NCBI GenBank assembly: GCA_034096865.1
Contig: JAWQFJ010000600.1
Coordinates: 1 to 64,000 of the forward strand
DNA from: Theodoxus fluviatilis
Lineage: Eukaryota; Mollusca; Gastropoda; Cycloneritida; Neritidae
Direction: 5' to 3'
Length of the DNA: 64,000 nt
The notes beneath the pieces are model-generated. The model was not told the DNA's origin. It searched no databases and worked only from the letters and a program-made list of their open reading frames with translations. The translations under genes were made by a program, and so were the position numbers. Shown one piece after another: positions 9,371 to 20,524 of the stretch (its first letter is position 1; each line of letters starts with the position of its first letter).

Positions 9371-10068
9371 GGCAGACACCATACGTACCTGTCCGAGCTC
9401 GACCTGATGGGAGAGTGGGACGTCCTGCCGTCAGAGTGCCGTAGCGCAGCACCTCCCGAGAGCGCGGGCGCGGACGACCCCGGAGCGCACGAAACGTTCC
9501 AGTCCGAGCCGACCTCCTCACACACCTGCCCTGGAGAAAGTTTTGGACAGGCACCACAAAACCGGGCCAGGCAGGCCTCAGCCTGACCAGGCTGATCCGG
9601 CCAGCTGGGCACTCGGTGTGGAGGACTGAAAACAACACAGAACTCACGGTCTGACCGACCCGACACAACCGACCCACCGGGAGAGGAGATATCTGAAAAC
9701 TCCTGCCCCCCTGGCAAAGGGGAGCCCTCGCCAGAGGAAGGAGGCCGCGAGCCGAAAAAGCCCGAGAGCTCACTCCCACCAGTAGAGAGAGCAACCGTCG
9801 CCCCAGCCACCGAGGCGACCGTCGCACTAGCGCGCGTAGTGGAAACAGCCACAGGAACAGGCGAGACAAAAGCTTCCGCCTCTATACCTGCCGCTACAGG
9901 CAAAAACGCGGCCGCACACGAAACAGACCTACGCCTGGACGACGAAGCAGGACAAGTAGCAGCACGCGGTCGAAGTAACCGCGTACCACCCTCATCCCCC
10001 GACTTCGCTGTCCCAGTCGTGCCGACACCATTATTTCGTACACGACCAGCGTGGGGAAGTTCCGCCAT
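9151..10068 (-). CDS. DIRS gag-like ORF
   Basis: The frame opens upstream, but the plausible initiator is MAELPHAGRVRNNG with its ATG at 10068. It is low-complexity, rich in Ser, Pro, Ala and Gly (for example SSPGGSVVSGRSDREF). It enters the 57-residue repeats near 9390 (IDPGHSANTVWSGDH), then loses the repeat frame. There is no zinc knuckle. Position between promoter and RT, and composition, fit a DIRS gag. It overlaps the RT ORF by about 130 nt. Confidence 0.65.
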   Translation of the reverse strand: MAELPHAGRVRNNGVGTTGTAKSGDEGGTRLLRPRAATCPASSSRRRSVSCAAAFLPVAAGIEAEAFVSPVPVAVSTTRASATVASVAGATVALSTGGSELSGFFGSRPPSSGEGSPLPGGQEFSDISSPGGSVVSGRSDREFCVVFSPPHRVPSWPDQPGQAEACLARFCGACPKLSPGQVCEEVGSDWNVSCAPGSSAPALSGGAALRHSDGRTSHSPIRSSSDRYVWCLPRQNIDPGHSANTVWSGDHGPTRFRKVELRWGDGGALIPSIQLTLSGSVSMPPPAPCGHTCPAPVLPEDRAGW

Positions 10069-10424
10069 TACGGTCACACGGAGTTTCCGTGAGAAACCCA
10101 GCAGCCAAAAAAGCGAACACACACCACCACGCAAAACGAATGCGACGGCAAGCAAAGCAGCAACACACTAGCCAGCCGACGCTAGCCTGATAAATAACAA
10201 AACAACGACACGCTAACTCAACAGAACAGCGTGCGCGCACTCAAATTTACCAGGCGAACAAAATTCAACTTAACACAAAAAACGTCAACGGACACCAACA
10301 GCGGCACGCAGTACTTCCCTCAAGCTGCAGTCACAGCGAAGGAACAGCAAAATTCCTTAAGTCACACAAAATGACCCGAGGTAATCCCTAGCACAAGTAC
10401 TCCTAGTGCAAGCGAAAAAGTCAA

Positions 10425-10652
10425 AAAGAGGTCTGTCGTGCCTTGGCCTGCTGTATTTATACACGAGCGTGTGGTGACGCGGTGCACTGGGAGTTACCTC
10501 CCTTTGCTCACGGCGTCCCTATCTCTGTGTCTCGACCAATCAGATTGGACGAGGCAGGCAGGCACGTGTGGGTATAGAATTATGCAAATTCTTTTTTCGA
10601 GGTCAAGGTCATAATATCACTGGTTGTCTACTGGTCAGTATGAAAGGAAAAC
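10425..10652. repeat. DIRS right inverted terminal repeat
   Basis: Inverted partner of 5292-5545. This is the 5' end of the minus-strand element, so its promoter motifs are correctly placed to transcribe gag and RT. Confidence 0.9.
10454..10545 (-). promoter_or_regulatory. Predicted DIRS promoter (CCAAT plus TATA)
   Basis: Minus-strand reading gives ccaatctgattgg at about 10530-10545, then tataaata at 10461-10454, about 75 bp apart, upstream of the gag ATG at 10068. Spacing is that of an RNA polymerase II core promoter. The motifs are seen; activity is inferred. Confidence 0.6.
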
Positions 10653-11830
10653 AGTCACAATTACACTATAGCTACAGTAACAGGCACAGTTATGCTACAG
10701 CCATAGTAGCAGGCACAGTTACATTATCTATCTATCTATGGCGTTGCTTCGCAAACGAAGATGAGTCGATGTTGCTGTCCACGTCCACTGCAGACACATT
10801 GGTGGCTGTAGAGGCCGATGCGGGACCGACAAGCCCAACCACAGCGGCCGCAGGGGAAGATTTGGCCAGGGTCTAGCATGACTCCCTCTCGGTTTTTTTC
10901 TCCTCTGGCGCTTCTCCTTCAGTGTGTCCATGCGGGAGCTCTCCAACACTGTCGTGGCTTTATTGATGGTGTTGCACCAGGCATCTCCGTCAGCAGCGAC
11001 GGAGGTCCACTGTTGGGGATCGATGTTGCAGGAGATGAGGGCTTTCTTGAGAGAGTCTTTGTATCTCTTTTTTGGGCCACCTTTATCACGTCGACCAGTG
11101 GAAAGCTCACCAAATAGTGCTATTTTGGGCAGGCGGTGGTTTTCCATTCTGGAAACATGGCCTGCCCAGTGCAGCTGAGATCTCAAAAGCATGGTCTCTA
11201 TGCTGGTGAGTTGAAACCATTCCAAAACTTCCACATTTGTGATGTAGTTGCTCCAGTGTATCTCCAGGATTGTACGAATACAGCGTTGGTGGAAGCGTTC
11301 CAAGAGCCTCAGGTGTTGGTGGTACAGGATCCAGGATTCTGAGCCATACAGGGGTGTGGTAAGGACAACAGCTCTGTATACACTGATTTTTGTGTCCTTT
11401 CTGAGGTGTTTACACTACAGCCACAGTAATAGGCACTGTTATACTACAGCCAGTTACAGGCACATTTACACTACATTCACAGTAACTGGCATAGTTACAC
11501 TACAGCCACAGTAACGGGCACAATTACACTACAGTCACAATAACGGGCACAGTTACTCTATAGCCACTGTAACAGGCAGTTACACTACAGCCACAGTAAC
11601 AGGCACAGTTACACGATAACCACAGTAACAGGCAGTTACACTACATCCAGAGTAACAGACACAGTTACACTACAGCCACAGATACAGTTACACTACGTCC
11701 ACAGTAACAGGCGCAGATACACAACATCCACAGTAACAGGCACAGTTACACAACATCCACAGAAACAGGCACAGTTACACTACACAATTACACTACATCC
11801 ACAGTAACAGTCACAGTTACAGCTACAGTA
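10653..11830. repeat. Minisatellite (26-30 bp units), right part, interrupted
   Basis: Continuation of the 4830-5291 array: 10653-10727, then 11409-11830 on the other side of a LINE fragment. Same cagttacactacagccacagtaacagg unit. Variants include gtccacagtaac and catccacagtaac near the right end. Confidence 0.88.
10728..11408 (-). mobile_element. RT-LINE 3' fragment inside minisatellite
   Basis: Minus-strand coding remnant: VYRAVVLTTPLYGSESW near 11370, then LERFHQRCIRTIL, LHWAGHVSRMENHRLPK and KKRYKDSLKKAL. This is the same arrangement as the C-terminal half of the RT ORF at 49372-50629. The last part has shifted frame; a zinc-finger-like CGRCGWACRSRIGLYSH is readable in an adjacent frame near 10800. 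The 3' end is an atag-type tetranucleotide tail at 10728-10740. The 5' end is truncated at about 11408, where the minisatellite resumes. Confidence 0.75.
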
Positions 11831-12960
11831 ACAATCTTTGTCACAGCCACAGTGTGGCTACCATTTTTAGAAGCACTAGATTGCAGCAGCCTGAAAAAAA
11901 CCTTACCATCAGCGAAAACATTTGCAAATTAAGCCCATTTGGCTCAAAAACTTTGTCATCTGAGAATGAAATATTGTCAGTTGTGTATGAGAATAATGTT
12001 CTCTCTGCAGAATGTATTTTTATGTGAACTGTTAATGCCAGTGAACAAAAAAGAACAAGAGTAACATATAGCCAGAGCCATTGGACCCCATGAGCTGGAA
12101 GCCCTGGCTGCTGGGCTTTCAGGGCCTGCTCCACAAGCTAGCGGGACTTAGACCCATGACAAAGTCAGATCATTCAGATTTAATCTGTGATCAAACCACA
12201 CAGAAAGGTCAAGCCCAACTTAGTGCAAGCAACAAGAAACTGGTTGCCAAACAACATATCCAGACCAAAACTGGCACTACCTGTAGGTACCAATCTACAG
12301 GAAAAAGAAAGAGGAAGAAAAAGAATAAAAAATTATTCACCATTTCTACTGGCAAGAAAGATGCCATTCAACAAATGACAACATGAAAAACATCACCCAA
12401 CCTGCACAGCATAAGTACAGAACATTTGCCAACCTCTCTTGCTAAATGTTTCCACACCATTTTCACCTTTTCAATTGATGTCCCATCAATGTGTGTATGC
12501 TCTCTCCAGAATCATTAAATGTATTATTGTGAGTGCTAACACTAACAGAGTATATGCAACTTACACAAATTTGTGTGATATCAAAATGTCGGAAATTGAA
12601 TGCAGATTTCATTGGTACATTATAGAAATTTGTTTGAACAAATATAATTTAGCAAGAAAAATGTTGGTTTTTTTCTTGAAACAGCTGAACTTTTTTTTTA
12701 CTTACTCTTCAAAACTGACTACCAAAATGATGGGGAAAATCCTTACTCTTTCAAATGAGGTACTAAATCAAGTTTTTCATTATGTGTCATCTGCTAGCCA
12801 GCCAGTCAAGGAAGCACAGCATTTCTGTCTCTCACAGCATACAGGCAATCACATAGCCTTTGTTCAATGCATTTCTGAACACATTGTGCTAGTTATGCTC
12901 TAGTGCAATTACATCAATACAATAAACCTATTTAGTGCAACTGCATTTTGATTCATTTGG
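11831..12960. other. Intronic sequence, no recognised gene
   Basis: AT-rich sequence in intron 2 of the FBXO22-like gene. A 154-codon plus-strand frame at 12439-12903 has no recognisable domain and looks fortuitous. I see no RNA gene or transposon terminus. Confidence 0.5.
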
Positions 12961-13227
<267 letters not shown>

Positions 13228-14086
13228 TTTTTATTTCTTGAATAGGACTCCTATGCTTTCAATATAATGAACAGAAAATTTTGAATTGAGTGCATTTCAG
13301 TTTGACTGTTGGTAGTTTGAGCATCTTCTTTTTTTTTGGGGGGGGGGGATGAAAAAATTGTGCAACAAACTCTTAAATGTCTCTTCAGGCTACCACAATT
13401 TCATCATGGGTGAAATATAACAGAAATAATGCAATAATGCAATTGTTCACCAACAAGTGATATGTCAGGGGCAGTTAGAGTGCATTATAGCTTTTATTTT
13501 TGACCCGTTACCAAATAACTGATAAAGTTTTGGATTTTGTGTCAAATTGAAAGCAGCAGTGTGAAGAAAAAGTTGAATTGCTCCATGTTTGAACCCTCTT
13601 TGTAGTTCCCTGCATGACAGCTGTACCTGTTGTCAAGGGCAGCAGTGTAATGAATGACGAGTGTTGTGATCATTAAGCATTCCGAATCCTAGATCTTTCC
13701 GCCCTTCCCTTTCTTCTTGTAACAAGCAACACTCAGAAATGATATGTCCTTTTACACTGAGGAGCATTGCTATGAGTGGAGATATTTTTATCCCCAGTGG
13801 AGATACACCTGGCGACTCACCCTCCCTTCTCCAAGAACATGGAGGTAAAGATGAAGGCAAGCCCATCCCCTTAGGCCTGCCCTGTTTGTCAGTCATCACC
13901 CTTCAATGTGAAAGTTTCACCCTCAACTGAAAATGGCCAAGGTCAATGATTCTGTCTCCAAGGCTTTGTCTCCTCACCTCAGACTCTGAAATGAACTCTA
14001 CCCTCAGATAAGCGAAAATTTGGTGAGGCTGGCTGGCTAAACAATCATATTAATGTGTTATGTTTCTATGTGGTTTATTAGAGATA
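13228..14086. other. Intronic sequence, no recognised gene
   Basis: Contains T and G homopolymers at about 13329-13348 and otherwise unremarkable sequence. Short ORFs at 13633-13930 on both strands show no domain. Confidence 0.5.
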
Positions 14087-14137
14087 GAATTATCCCTCCA
14101 GGTTTACTGGAGGTCCTACAGACTTTATCTGTCTGTG

Positions 14138-14169
<32 letters not shown>

Positions 14170-14760
14170 CCGACTCCACGGCATATATCTCAAAAACTAC
14201 TGGACGGATTTCCTTGAGATTTTGCACACTAACTGGAAGTTAGGTCCGATTGAATGTATCAAATTTTCTGAATCGAGGCTTGAAGAGAAAGTGGTTTTTT
14301 AAGGTCGTACACTCCAGAGCGCCTCCCCAAATACGCGGTTCATGGAATGTCCAAATTGCGTAATGTTTGACGTCATTAACAACGTGACGTCATTTGCAAG
14401 TAGAGTTTCCAGGAGCATGGGTCCTATATAGAATCCATGCGAGAATGAATAATTTAGAGAACATTGGAGAAGGAGGAAGAAGGATTTTCTGTGTGTCTGT
14501 CTGTCTGTCTGTCCCGACTCCACGGCTTATATCTCAAAAACTACTGGACGGATTTCCTTGAGATTTTGCACACTAACTGGAAGTTAGGTCCGATTGAATG
14601 TATCAAATTTTCAGAATCGAGGCTTGAAGAGAAAGTGGTTTTTTAAGGTCGTATTCTCGAAATTACCGGTCGAAAAATGATTGAAATGACATTTGACGGC
14701 AAAGCCAAATTTGACGTCATTAATAGCATGACGTCATTTGCATGTACGATCTGAAATTCA
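14087..14760 (+). mobile_element. Hairpin-ended repeat (CCTCCAG family), two units
   Basis: The unit starts at tccctccagg near 14096 with the hairpin cctccag-gttta-ctggagg. It continues with a ctgt tetranucleotide tract, the conserved sentence ctactggacggatttccttgag, and a paired TGACGTCA region (14360-14400). A second unit, without the hairpin, repeats the same sentence from 14464 to 14760. Related units on the minus strand lie at 34965-35935, 36290-36645 and 62545-63057. Confidence 0.8.
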
Positions 14761-14940
14761 GTCCCACTTAGAAGCTGATATATATCTCAAAAACTGCCTC
14801 ACTCAAAGGTCAATTGACGGAATAGCGGACGGAAATGCTTAGTCAAATCGAAATCGAGTCAAACAGAGTTATCTTTTCCGTTTCCGCGTGTCTTTCGACG
14901 CTAGCAAGAGTAGAAATGTGCAACATTCGGCAGCTTGCAA

Positions 14941-14944
<4 letters not shown>

Positions 14945-14985
<41 letters not shown>

Positions 14986-15014
14986 CCTCTCTCTCTCTCG
15001 CTCTCTCTCTCTCT

Positions 15015-15081
<67 letters not shown>

Positions 15082-15164
15082 ACCCACCCTCTTACTCTCA
15101 TTCTCTCTTCCCTTCCTCCCCTTTTCCCAGCTTCCCTCGTCCCCCCCCCCCCCCTCTCTCTCTC

Positions 15165-15213
<49 letters not shown>

Positions 15214-15310
15214 GTCTCTCTTTCTGTCTCTCTCTCTGTCTCTCTCTCTCTCTGTCTCTCTCTGTCTCTCTCTCTGTCTCTCTCTCTGTCTCTCTCTGTC
15301 TCTCTCTCTC
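14945..15310. repeat. (CT)n microsatellite with poly-C and TGTC interruptions
   Basis: A nearly pure CT tract of about 365 bp, broken by a unique stretch near 15080-15150 and a C homopolymer at about 15140-15153. Long Ser/Leu and Glu/Arg ORFs here are artefacts. Confidence 0.98.
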
Positions 15311-15400
15311 ATTAATAACGTTACGTCATTTGCAAGTAGAATTTTGAGGATAATGGATTTCGTACACTCGGAAGCACCTCCCTCGATAGTCAATAGATGT

Positions 15401-15990
15401 AAGAGCCTAATCGAGTCAAACTCTTTTCCTACGTTCACAAAACAACATTTGGCTTCTTTGTATGATGAACGTCTACCAGCAGACGCAAAAAAGCGATACT
15501 ACGCTGTGTTGGCGTCAAATTCATTCCATTTGTGAAACCGGTAAAGTATATGTACCATCTAGATCGTTGCCTTCGCTGGTTAAAAGCCTGGAATCGCCCA
15601 GCGAACTAACTGAATGTCGACACAATCACGCGGCACTGTTGTACATTTGCAGTCAACGTAAGATCTCGTACGACGATTTGATTCAAGGCCTAGTGCTAAT
15701 TGTTTTGATGGTCTGGTCTCAGTGTCACAAAAATATGATGATTTAATCAATCCCTGACCCGGACATGTTGGGGACAACGACCATTTCAGCGTAATGACAT
15801 CGAGTCAAAGAGAGTTATCTTTCCTACTTCAGCAAAACGCTTCGATATATGTTGAACCTCTACCAGCAGACGCCAAAATGCGATACTACGAGAAGAATAT
15901 TGACGTTGATGGGTTAGATCCGTATGAAATACCAAACAGTTCATGCTATCATCCATTTTTCTACAATTTACAGTGCAAAATACGAACCAC
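15401..15990 (+). pseudogene. Two copies of a captured N-terminal exon-like fragment
   Basis: At 15445-15520 the plus strand reads SLYDERLPADAKKRYY. At 15838-15945 it reads a related frame with LPADAKMRYYEKN and VDGLDPYEIPNS. Both are preceded by the same leader with gagtcaaa and gttatctttcc. Two more copies lie inverted near 35350-35460 and 62290-62530. The motif pattern recalls the start of uncharacterised SWIM/YqaJ-type proteins that are abundant in molluscs; this is from memory and tentative. Confidence 0.5.
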
Positions 15991-16037
15991 GGGGGTTTAT
16001 GACAAGGTCGTCATAAATGCTTCACATAATTACAAGT

Positions 16038-16285
16038 TTTCAATGGCACAGTTAGTAGAGCATTGGGCTCTTGGTCATGCATGACCAGGTTCGATTCTGC
16101 GCTGAAACCTTTTTTTCTTCTCTTTTTTCGAGGGGTTGTGGGTTCGAACCCGACCTGGTTTTTTGTGTTTGTGTGTGTGTGTGCGTTTTTTCCTCCTCTT
16201 TTCTCAGAGGCTGTGGGTTCGAACCCGATCTTCTTTTTTTTCTCCAAAACCTGGAGGTTCAGCGCCAGCGGTTTTTATTATCCAT
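16038..16285 (+). mobile_element. tRNA-derived SINE, plus orientation
   Basis: The tRNA-like head has an A-box-like tggcacagttagtagagca at 16043 and a B-box ggttcgattc at 16088. Two tandem units each repeat ggttcgaaccc (about 16141 and 16216), followed by a tail ending aacctggaggttcagcg then ccagcggttttta. Four other copies or fragments lie in the window on the minus strand. Confidence 0.8.
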
Positions 16286-16487
16286 TATCAGTTATCATTA
16301 AATTTGTTCTTATAATCAAACCTCCCCACTTGCCTTCTTTGTGTTGTCCTTGATAGCACAGAAGGTGAGTGAATTTTACAGGACAGTGATGAGTAACCCC
16401 TAGACACACTCTCAAATAAGACACCCTGAGCCCCATCATGTAACAGCGTAAACAAAACACTGTGTGTATGTGCATGGATGTGCACAT

Positions 16488-18046
16488 CAGGACTTGGTTT
16501 GTTGAACCCCCGCACCATGCACTATGCCAAAAACTTTCGTTTGCACTGAGTGTGCTCAACAGCGATGATGACCAGGCAAGGCACACAGCTAGAAAGTCAC
16601 TAGGCCTCCACCCGACTAAGAGAAAGTGTGCCCCACAGCCAGACAGCGATGAAGAAAACAACTTCACTGGATACTGGATGGACGAAATCATACAGACTGA
16701 AAAATTCGTCCAAAGTCGACTGGAAGAAATCACACTGGATTCAGCTGAATAAACTGTGCAGTAGACTGGGAATTTACCTGATCAAGACCACCAGAGGAAA
16801 CTATTTGTTAACTGCAAAGGCAGACAATGACATAGAACTGTCATTCATTGACCCTACAGCATTCTACACAAGTTTTAAGCAAATGAAACTGGACAGAAAA
16901 CCAGAGTGCTGGAAGGAAAAACAGTCTCAAGGTAGAATAGCCCAGATAAACTACATCAACCATAGGCTATCAAATCAACATCTAGTGAATCTAAGAATCG
17001 GCGACAACCTTGCGAAATTCGTAGTGAGAGCTCGGCTACAGCTTCTTAAATGCAAAGCCATCTTACATCTGTACAACCCAGCAACATGTCTCAAACAAAG
17101 CTCGAGATGTGGTTTCTATTCAGAAACTGTCAGCCACATCAACATCAGAAGCGATGCCATCACGAGGAACATGGCTGAGGGGAATCCCTGTGCAACCATC
17201 CTCCATCACCAGCATTTGACTCTGTCACACTTTGCTGAAGGAGAGAATAATGTGTTTGCAGACGTGCAACACTAGACCCGACGCATGTATCATCAACTCC
17301 ACAGGAAAATCGTGCCTGATACTAGTGATAGTGATAGTGGATGCCCTATGACCTTTGCTGATGACTGGTATAAGAACAAGTTTGACAAGTACCTCCCACT
17401 CAGAGGATCAATGGGATACTGCTGCAAACAGTAATACTCATTGTAGGCTCACTAGGGATTGTGCACTCCAGGTTTGTGAGCGGACTGAAGCTCATGTGCC
17501 CAAGGGGTGGCCTCTTTCTGTTCCATCAGTGCCATGATTAGATAGAACATATGGAAGCAGAGGTGCAAAGCAGTAGCGTAGCTATGCATGAATAACTGAC
17601 CCGTGAAGCTACAACAGCTGAGCGTGGCTAAAAACATTGAGCTTGCCCATGGCATGGGAATACAGAAACTTTTCCTGGAATTTGTGGTGATGGTGATGAT
17701 GATGATCATGGGCACGAAATTTGTGACCATGGTGCCAGCATTTGAAAGAGGAACTTTCAGTGTTATAAGGGTGATGTAGTGGTCTCGGTGGTTGATAAGA
17801 TGGTGATGATGATGATGACAAACATTGCCATACTGATTGCATTCCCTTTAACCAAATAGAACTAAGTGATTGAGTACTGTTTTTGCAGCTCCCGCAATGT
17901 CTACTTCTCTGGGTGGCAGATCAATGGTACTTGTTCTTTTTCAGTCCCCATTCCCCTCAATGTCTTCAAATTACTCCGTCTCAAATTCATTACGTAGCTT
18001 GCTGTAATTGTACCTATTTTGATATATAAAGTCCTTTTGAATTGTT
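16488..18046 (+). mobile_element. R2-like LINE copy 1, 5'-truncated and decayed
   Basis: Starts within the region after the RT (a GLGLLNPRTMHYAK-like sequence near 16490). It continues with SVLNSDDDQARHTARKSL, QLNKLCSRLGIYL, RLSNQHLVNLRIGDNLAKFV and a degenerate zinc-knuckle CGFYSETVSH near 17110. A KNKFDKYLPL block, end of the endonuclease, is near 17375. The 3' end reads ataaagtccttttgaatt at about 18025, directly followed by a ggta tetranucleotide array. Multiple frameshifts. Confidence 0.75.
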
Positions 18047-18230
18047 TGTAGGTAGGTAGGTAGGTAAGTAGGTAGGTAGGTAGGTAGGTAGGTAGGTAGG
18101 TAGGTAGGTAGGTAGGTAGGTAGGTAGGTAGGTAGGTAGGTAGGTAGGTAGGTAGGTAGGTAGGTAGGTAGGTAGGTAGGTAGGTGGGTGGGTGGGTGGG
18201 TGGGTAGGTAGGTAGGTAGGTAGGTAGGTA
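18047..18230. repeat. (GGTA)n microsatellite
   Basis: About 45 tetranucleotide units, with a short gggt variant block near 18184-18204. It lies exactly between the 3' end of R2-like copy 1 and the truncated 5' end of copy 2. Confidence 0.97.
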
Positions 18231-18823
18231 AGCAATCACAAGAGGGAAAGGGATCATCCAGGGCTGTCCTTGGTCAGTTATACTCTTGAACTAGGCATCG
18301 ACAAGTGGATTAGGTGGATTGAACAGAACCACACCAATACTGAATCACCCAATCCAATCCAAGCCTATGTTGATAATGTGGACATCATGAGCACCAGTAA
18401 AGACAGCATCAAAGAAGCAGCAAGGAAAACAGAAGAATGTATGAAGTACACAGGAATGAATGTCAAGCACCGCAAATGTGCCATAATTAATGGTCAGAGA
18501 AGTGGAAAGAACTGGAGCAAGCATGACAAAACAATGAACACACAGATAGACATACAAGAGTCACCTCTTCCTATCTACCCTCGTGAAGGGTCTAACCGAT
18601 ACCTGGGCCATGACATCAATCTAACTGGATCAGCTGAGAAAGATCAAGTAGAGCAGATCATAGAAGAATTCCAGAACACTATGGATAAGATTGACAGAGC
18701 TGACCTCCCAATAGCTGCCAAGTTACAAGCCATCAACACCATGGCACTGACAAAGCTTAACTTCTACTTCCCTGTCATTTCACTGAGAAATCCCTGGACA
18801 AAGTAGAAAATGAAATAATTGAG

Positions 18824-19564
18824 ATGATCAGGTCATGGATGGGCTTAAACAAGTCATCGAACCAAGACTTTGTTTTTGCTCCAAGAACAGAAGGGGGCCT
18901 TGGCATATCTGACCCAAGAATAGCTTATTACACCAAGAAGCTATCTTTCTACCTGAGTGTTCTCAACAGTGATGATCCACAAGTGAAAAACACAGCAAGA
19001 ACATCCCTAGAACTACACATGCAGAAGAGAAAGATAGAACCAGCATACAATGAAGAAAACTTTGCAGGATATCAAACAGATGAAAAATATCTCATGAGAA
19101 AGAAAAGCAAAGTAAACTGGCCCAAGTCACAGTGGATCTACCTAAATGAACTCTGCACAAAACCCAACCTTAAGTTGCACAACGAAGGGGATGACTACAC
19201 TATAGTCCTCGAAGAATATGAAGACACACAGATAGTGCTCAAAGATTTACTGGGATGCTACATCTGCTTGAAACAAAACCTAACCCAAAGAAGAGTTGAC
19301 CAGTGGAGACAGAAGACATCCCAGGGAAGAATAGAAAGAACTGAGAATGTAGACCACACACTCTCATCGTCACACCTAACAGACATGCACCTGAGTGACA
19401 GTTTCACCAAATTTGTCACCGAAGTGAGACTACAACTGATTGAGTGTGACAGCCTTCTTCATCTGTACTACCCATCATCTTACAGCAAGCAGTGCAAGAG
19501 ATGTGCTTTCCACTCAGAGACAGTCAGTCATACCCTGAATGGTTGTGAGAGAGTAAGAAACTAA
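18824..19564 (+). pseudogene. R2-like LINE post-RT region with CCHC knuckle
   Basis: 246 open codons from MIRSWMGLNKSSNQDFVF through GGLGISDPRIAYY to a CCHC knuckle (CKRCAFHSETVSH then LNGC). It ends in a stop at 19562 before the endonuclease block, which resumes in another frame near 19654. Confidence 0.75.
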
Positions 19565-20524
19565 TTCAGGCCAGGCACAACAGAATAGTGAACATTGTTG
19601 CAACAAATTTATCACACCAGAATGAAGATTCCTGAGTCCTCATAGACCAAATTGTGAAACAGTCTCACTTTCTGCAGGAGGACACTGGTGGCTTTGCAAG
19701 TGTCAAGCACACAAGACAAGATATGTGCCTCGTTGACTATGCCAGTGGTAAGTGCTGCATTGTAGAGGTGGCTCTACCATTCGATGCTTTCTCGAACACC
19801 TGTTATTTCAAAGTTCAAAAAGTACCCTCCACTTTGTCAGAGAATCCATGAAACTGGGTTTGAATGTAAAGTAATTGTGCTGTTCATAGGGTCACTTGGA
19901 GGTGTGCACAGCAGATTCTGCAGTGGGCTAAAAATGATGGGACTAAATACACAGAGAGCCAAAGCAGTTGCTCGAAACTGCTCAGTGAGTACAATGATTG
20001 GCTCCTTTATCATCTGGAGAAAGAGGTGTAAATCTCTTTTGTAGGAAAGGGTGCTGTGATGCAGTTCAGGGTGAGTGTGGGTTGCTGCCAAGTGCAGTCT
20101 AAGGGAGATAATTGACATTACTTTCCTTGAACCAGAGTAGAAAATTTGCAGGAAGACATAACAACTTGTTGAGTGGTGTGTACTTCAAAATTATGACATG
20201 TAAACACATGCTATGTAGATTCTGATTGTGCAATGGTCATGTGCCACTTTCCCTGCTTGTGCTATCTGAAGCAAAATATGTGTGCAGGTGCGGGCATGTT
20301 TTGACATTTCACCAGAAGACGGGAGTCCAGTATTTAATCTCTTATGTCAAAGCGAGGGGAATGTATGTAAAGAAAGTTTTTGTGTGCGAGTGCATGTATA
20401 TCTCAATACAAAAATGCCAAAATGCTGTTCCCAGTATTTCATGTCAAAGTGAGGAGACATTAAATGTAAAAGAAAATGCTACAATATGTGAATTCATGTA
20501 TATTCCAATATAATACCTGAACGT

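Larger units (their letters stand above)
5292..10652 (-). mobile_element. DIRS-type tyrosine-recombinase retrotransposon
   Basis: A 5.36 kb element in minus orientation. It has inverted terminal repeats of about 210 bp (5335-5545 and 10425-10641), a gag-like ORF, an RT/RNase H ORF and the C-terminal half of a tyrosine recombinase. An internal complementary region (5606-5695) is the exact reverse complement of the sequence formed by joining the two element ends. This gives base-level boundaries: both ends abut the trinucleotide aac (5289-5291 and 10650-10652), and the host minisatellite continues across the site. DIRS elements integrate as circles through the recombinase without target duplications, which fits. 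Coding defects (RNase H frameshift, recombinase N-terminus missing) show this copy is not autonomous. Confidence 0.92.

Noticed and set aside
12439..12903. 154-codon plus-strand ORF
   Set aside because: AT-rich sequence, no domain, no splice or promoter context, composition unlike the real exons.
14835..15535. Long Ser/Leu and Arg/Glu ORFs on both strands
   Set aside because: They are translations of a (CT)n microsatellite and would occur in any such tract.
17901..18257. Tyr-Leu-Pro-Thr repeat protein
   Set aside because: Translation of the (GGTA)n tract; four-base period cycling through frames.
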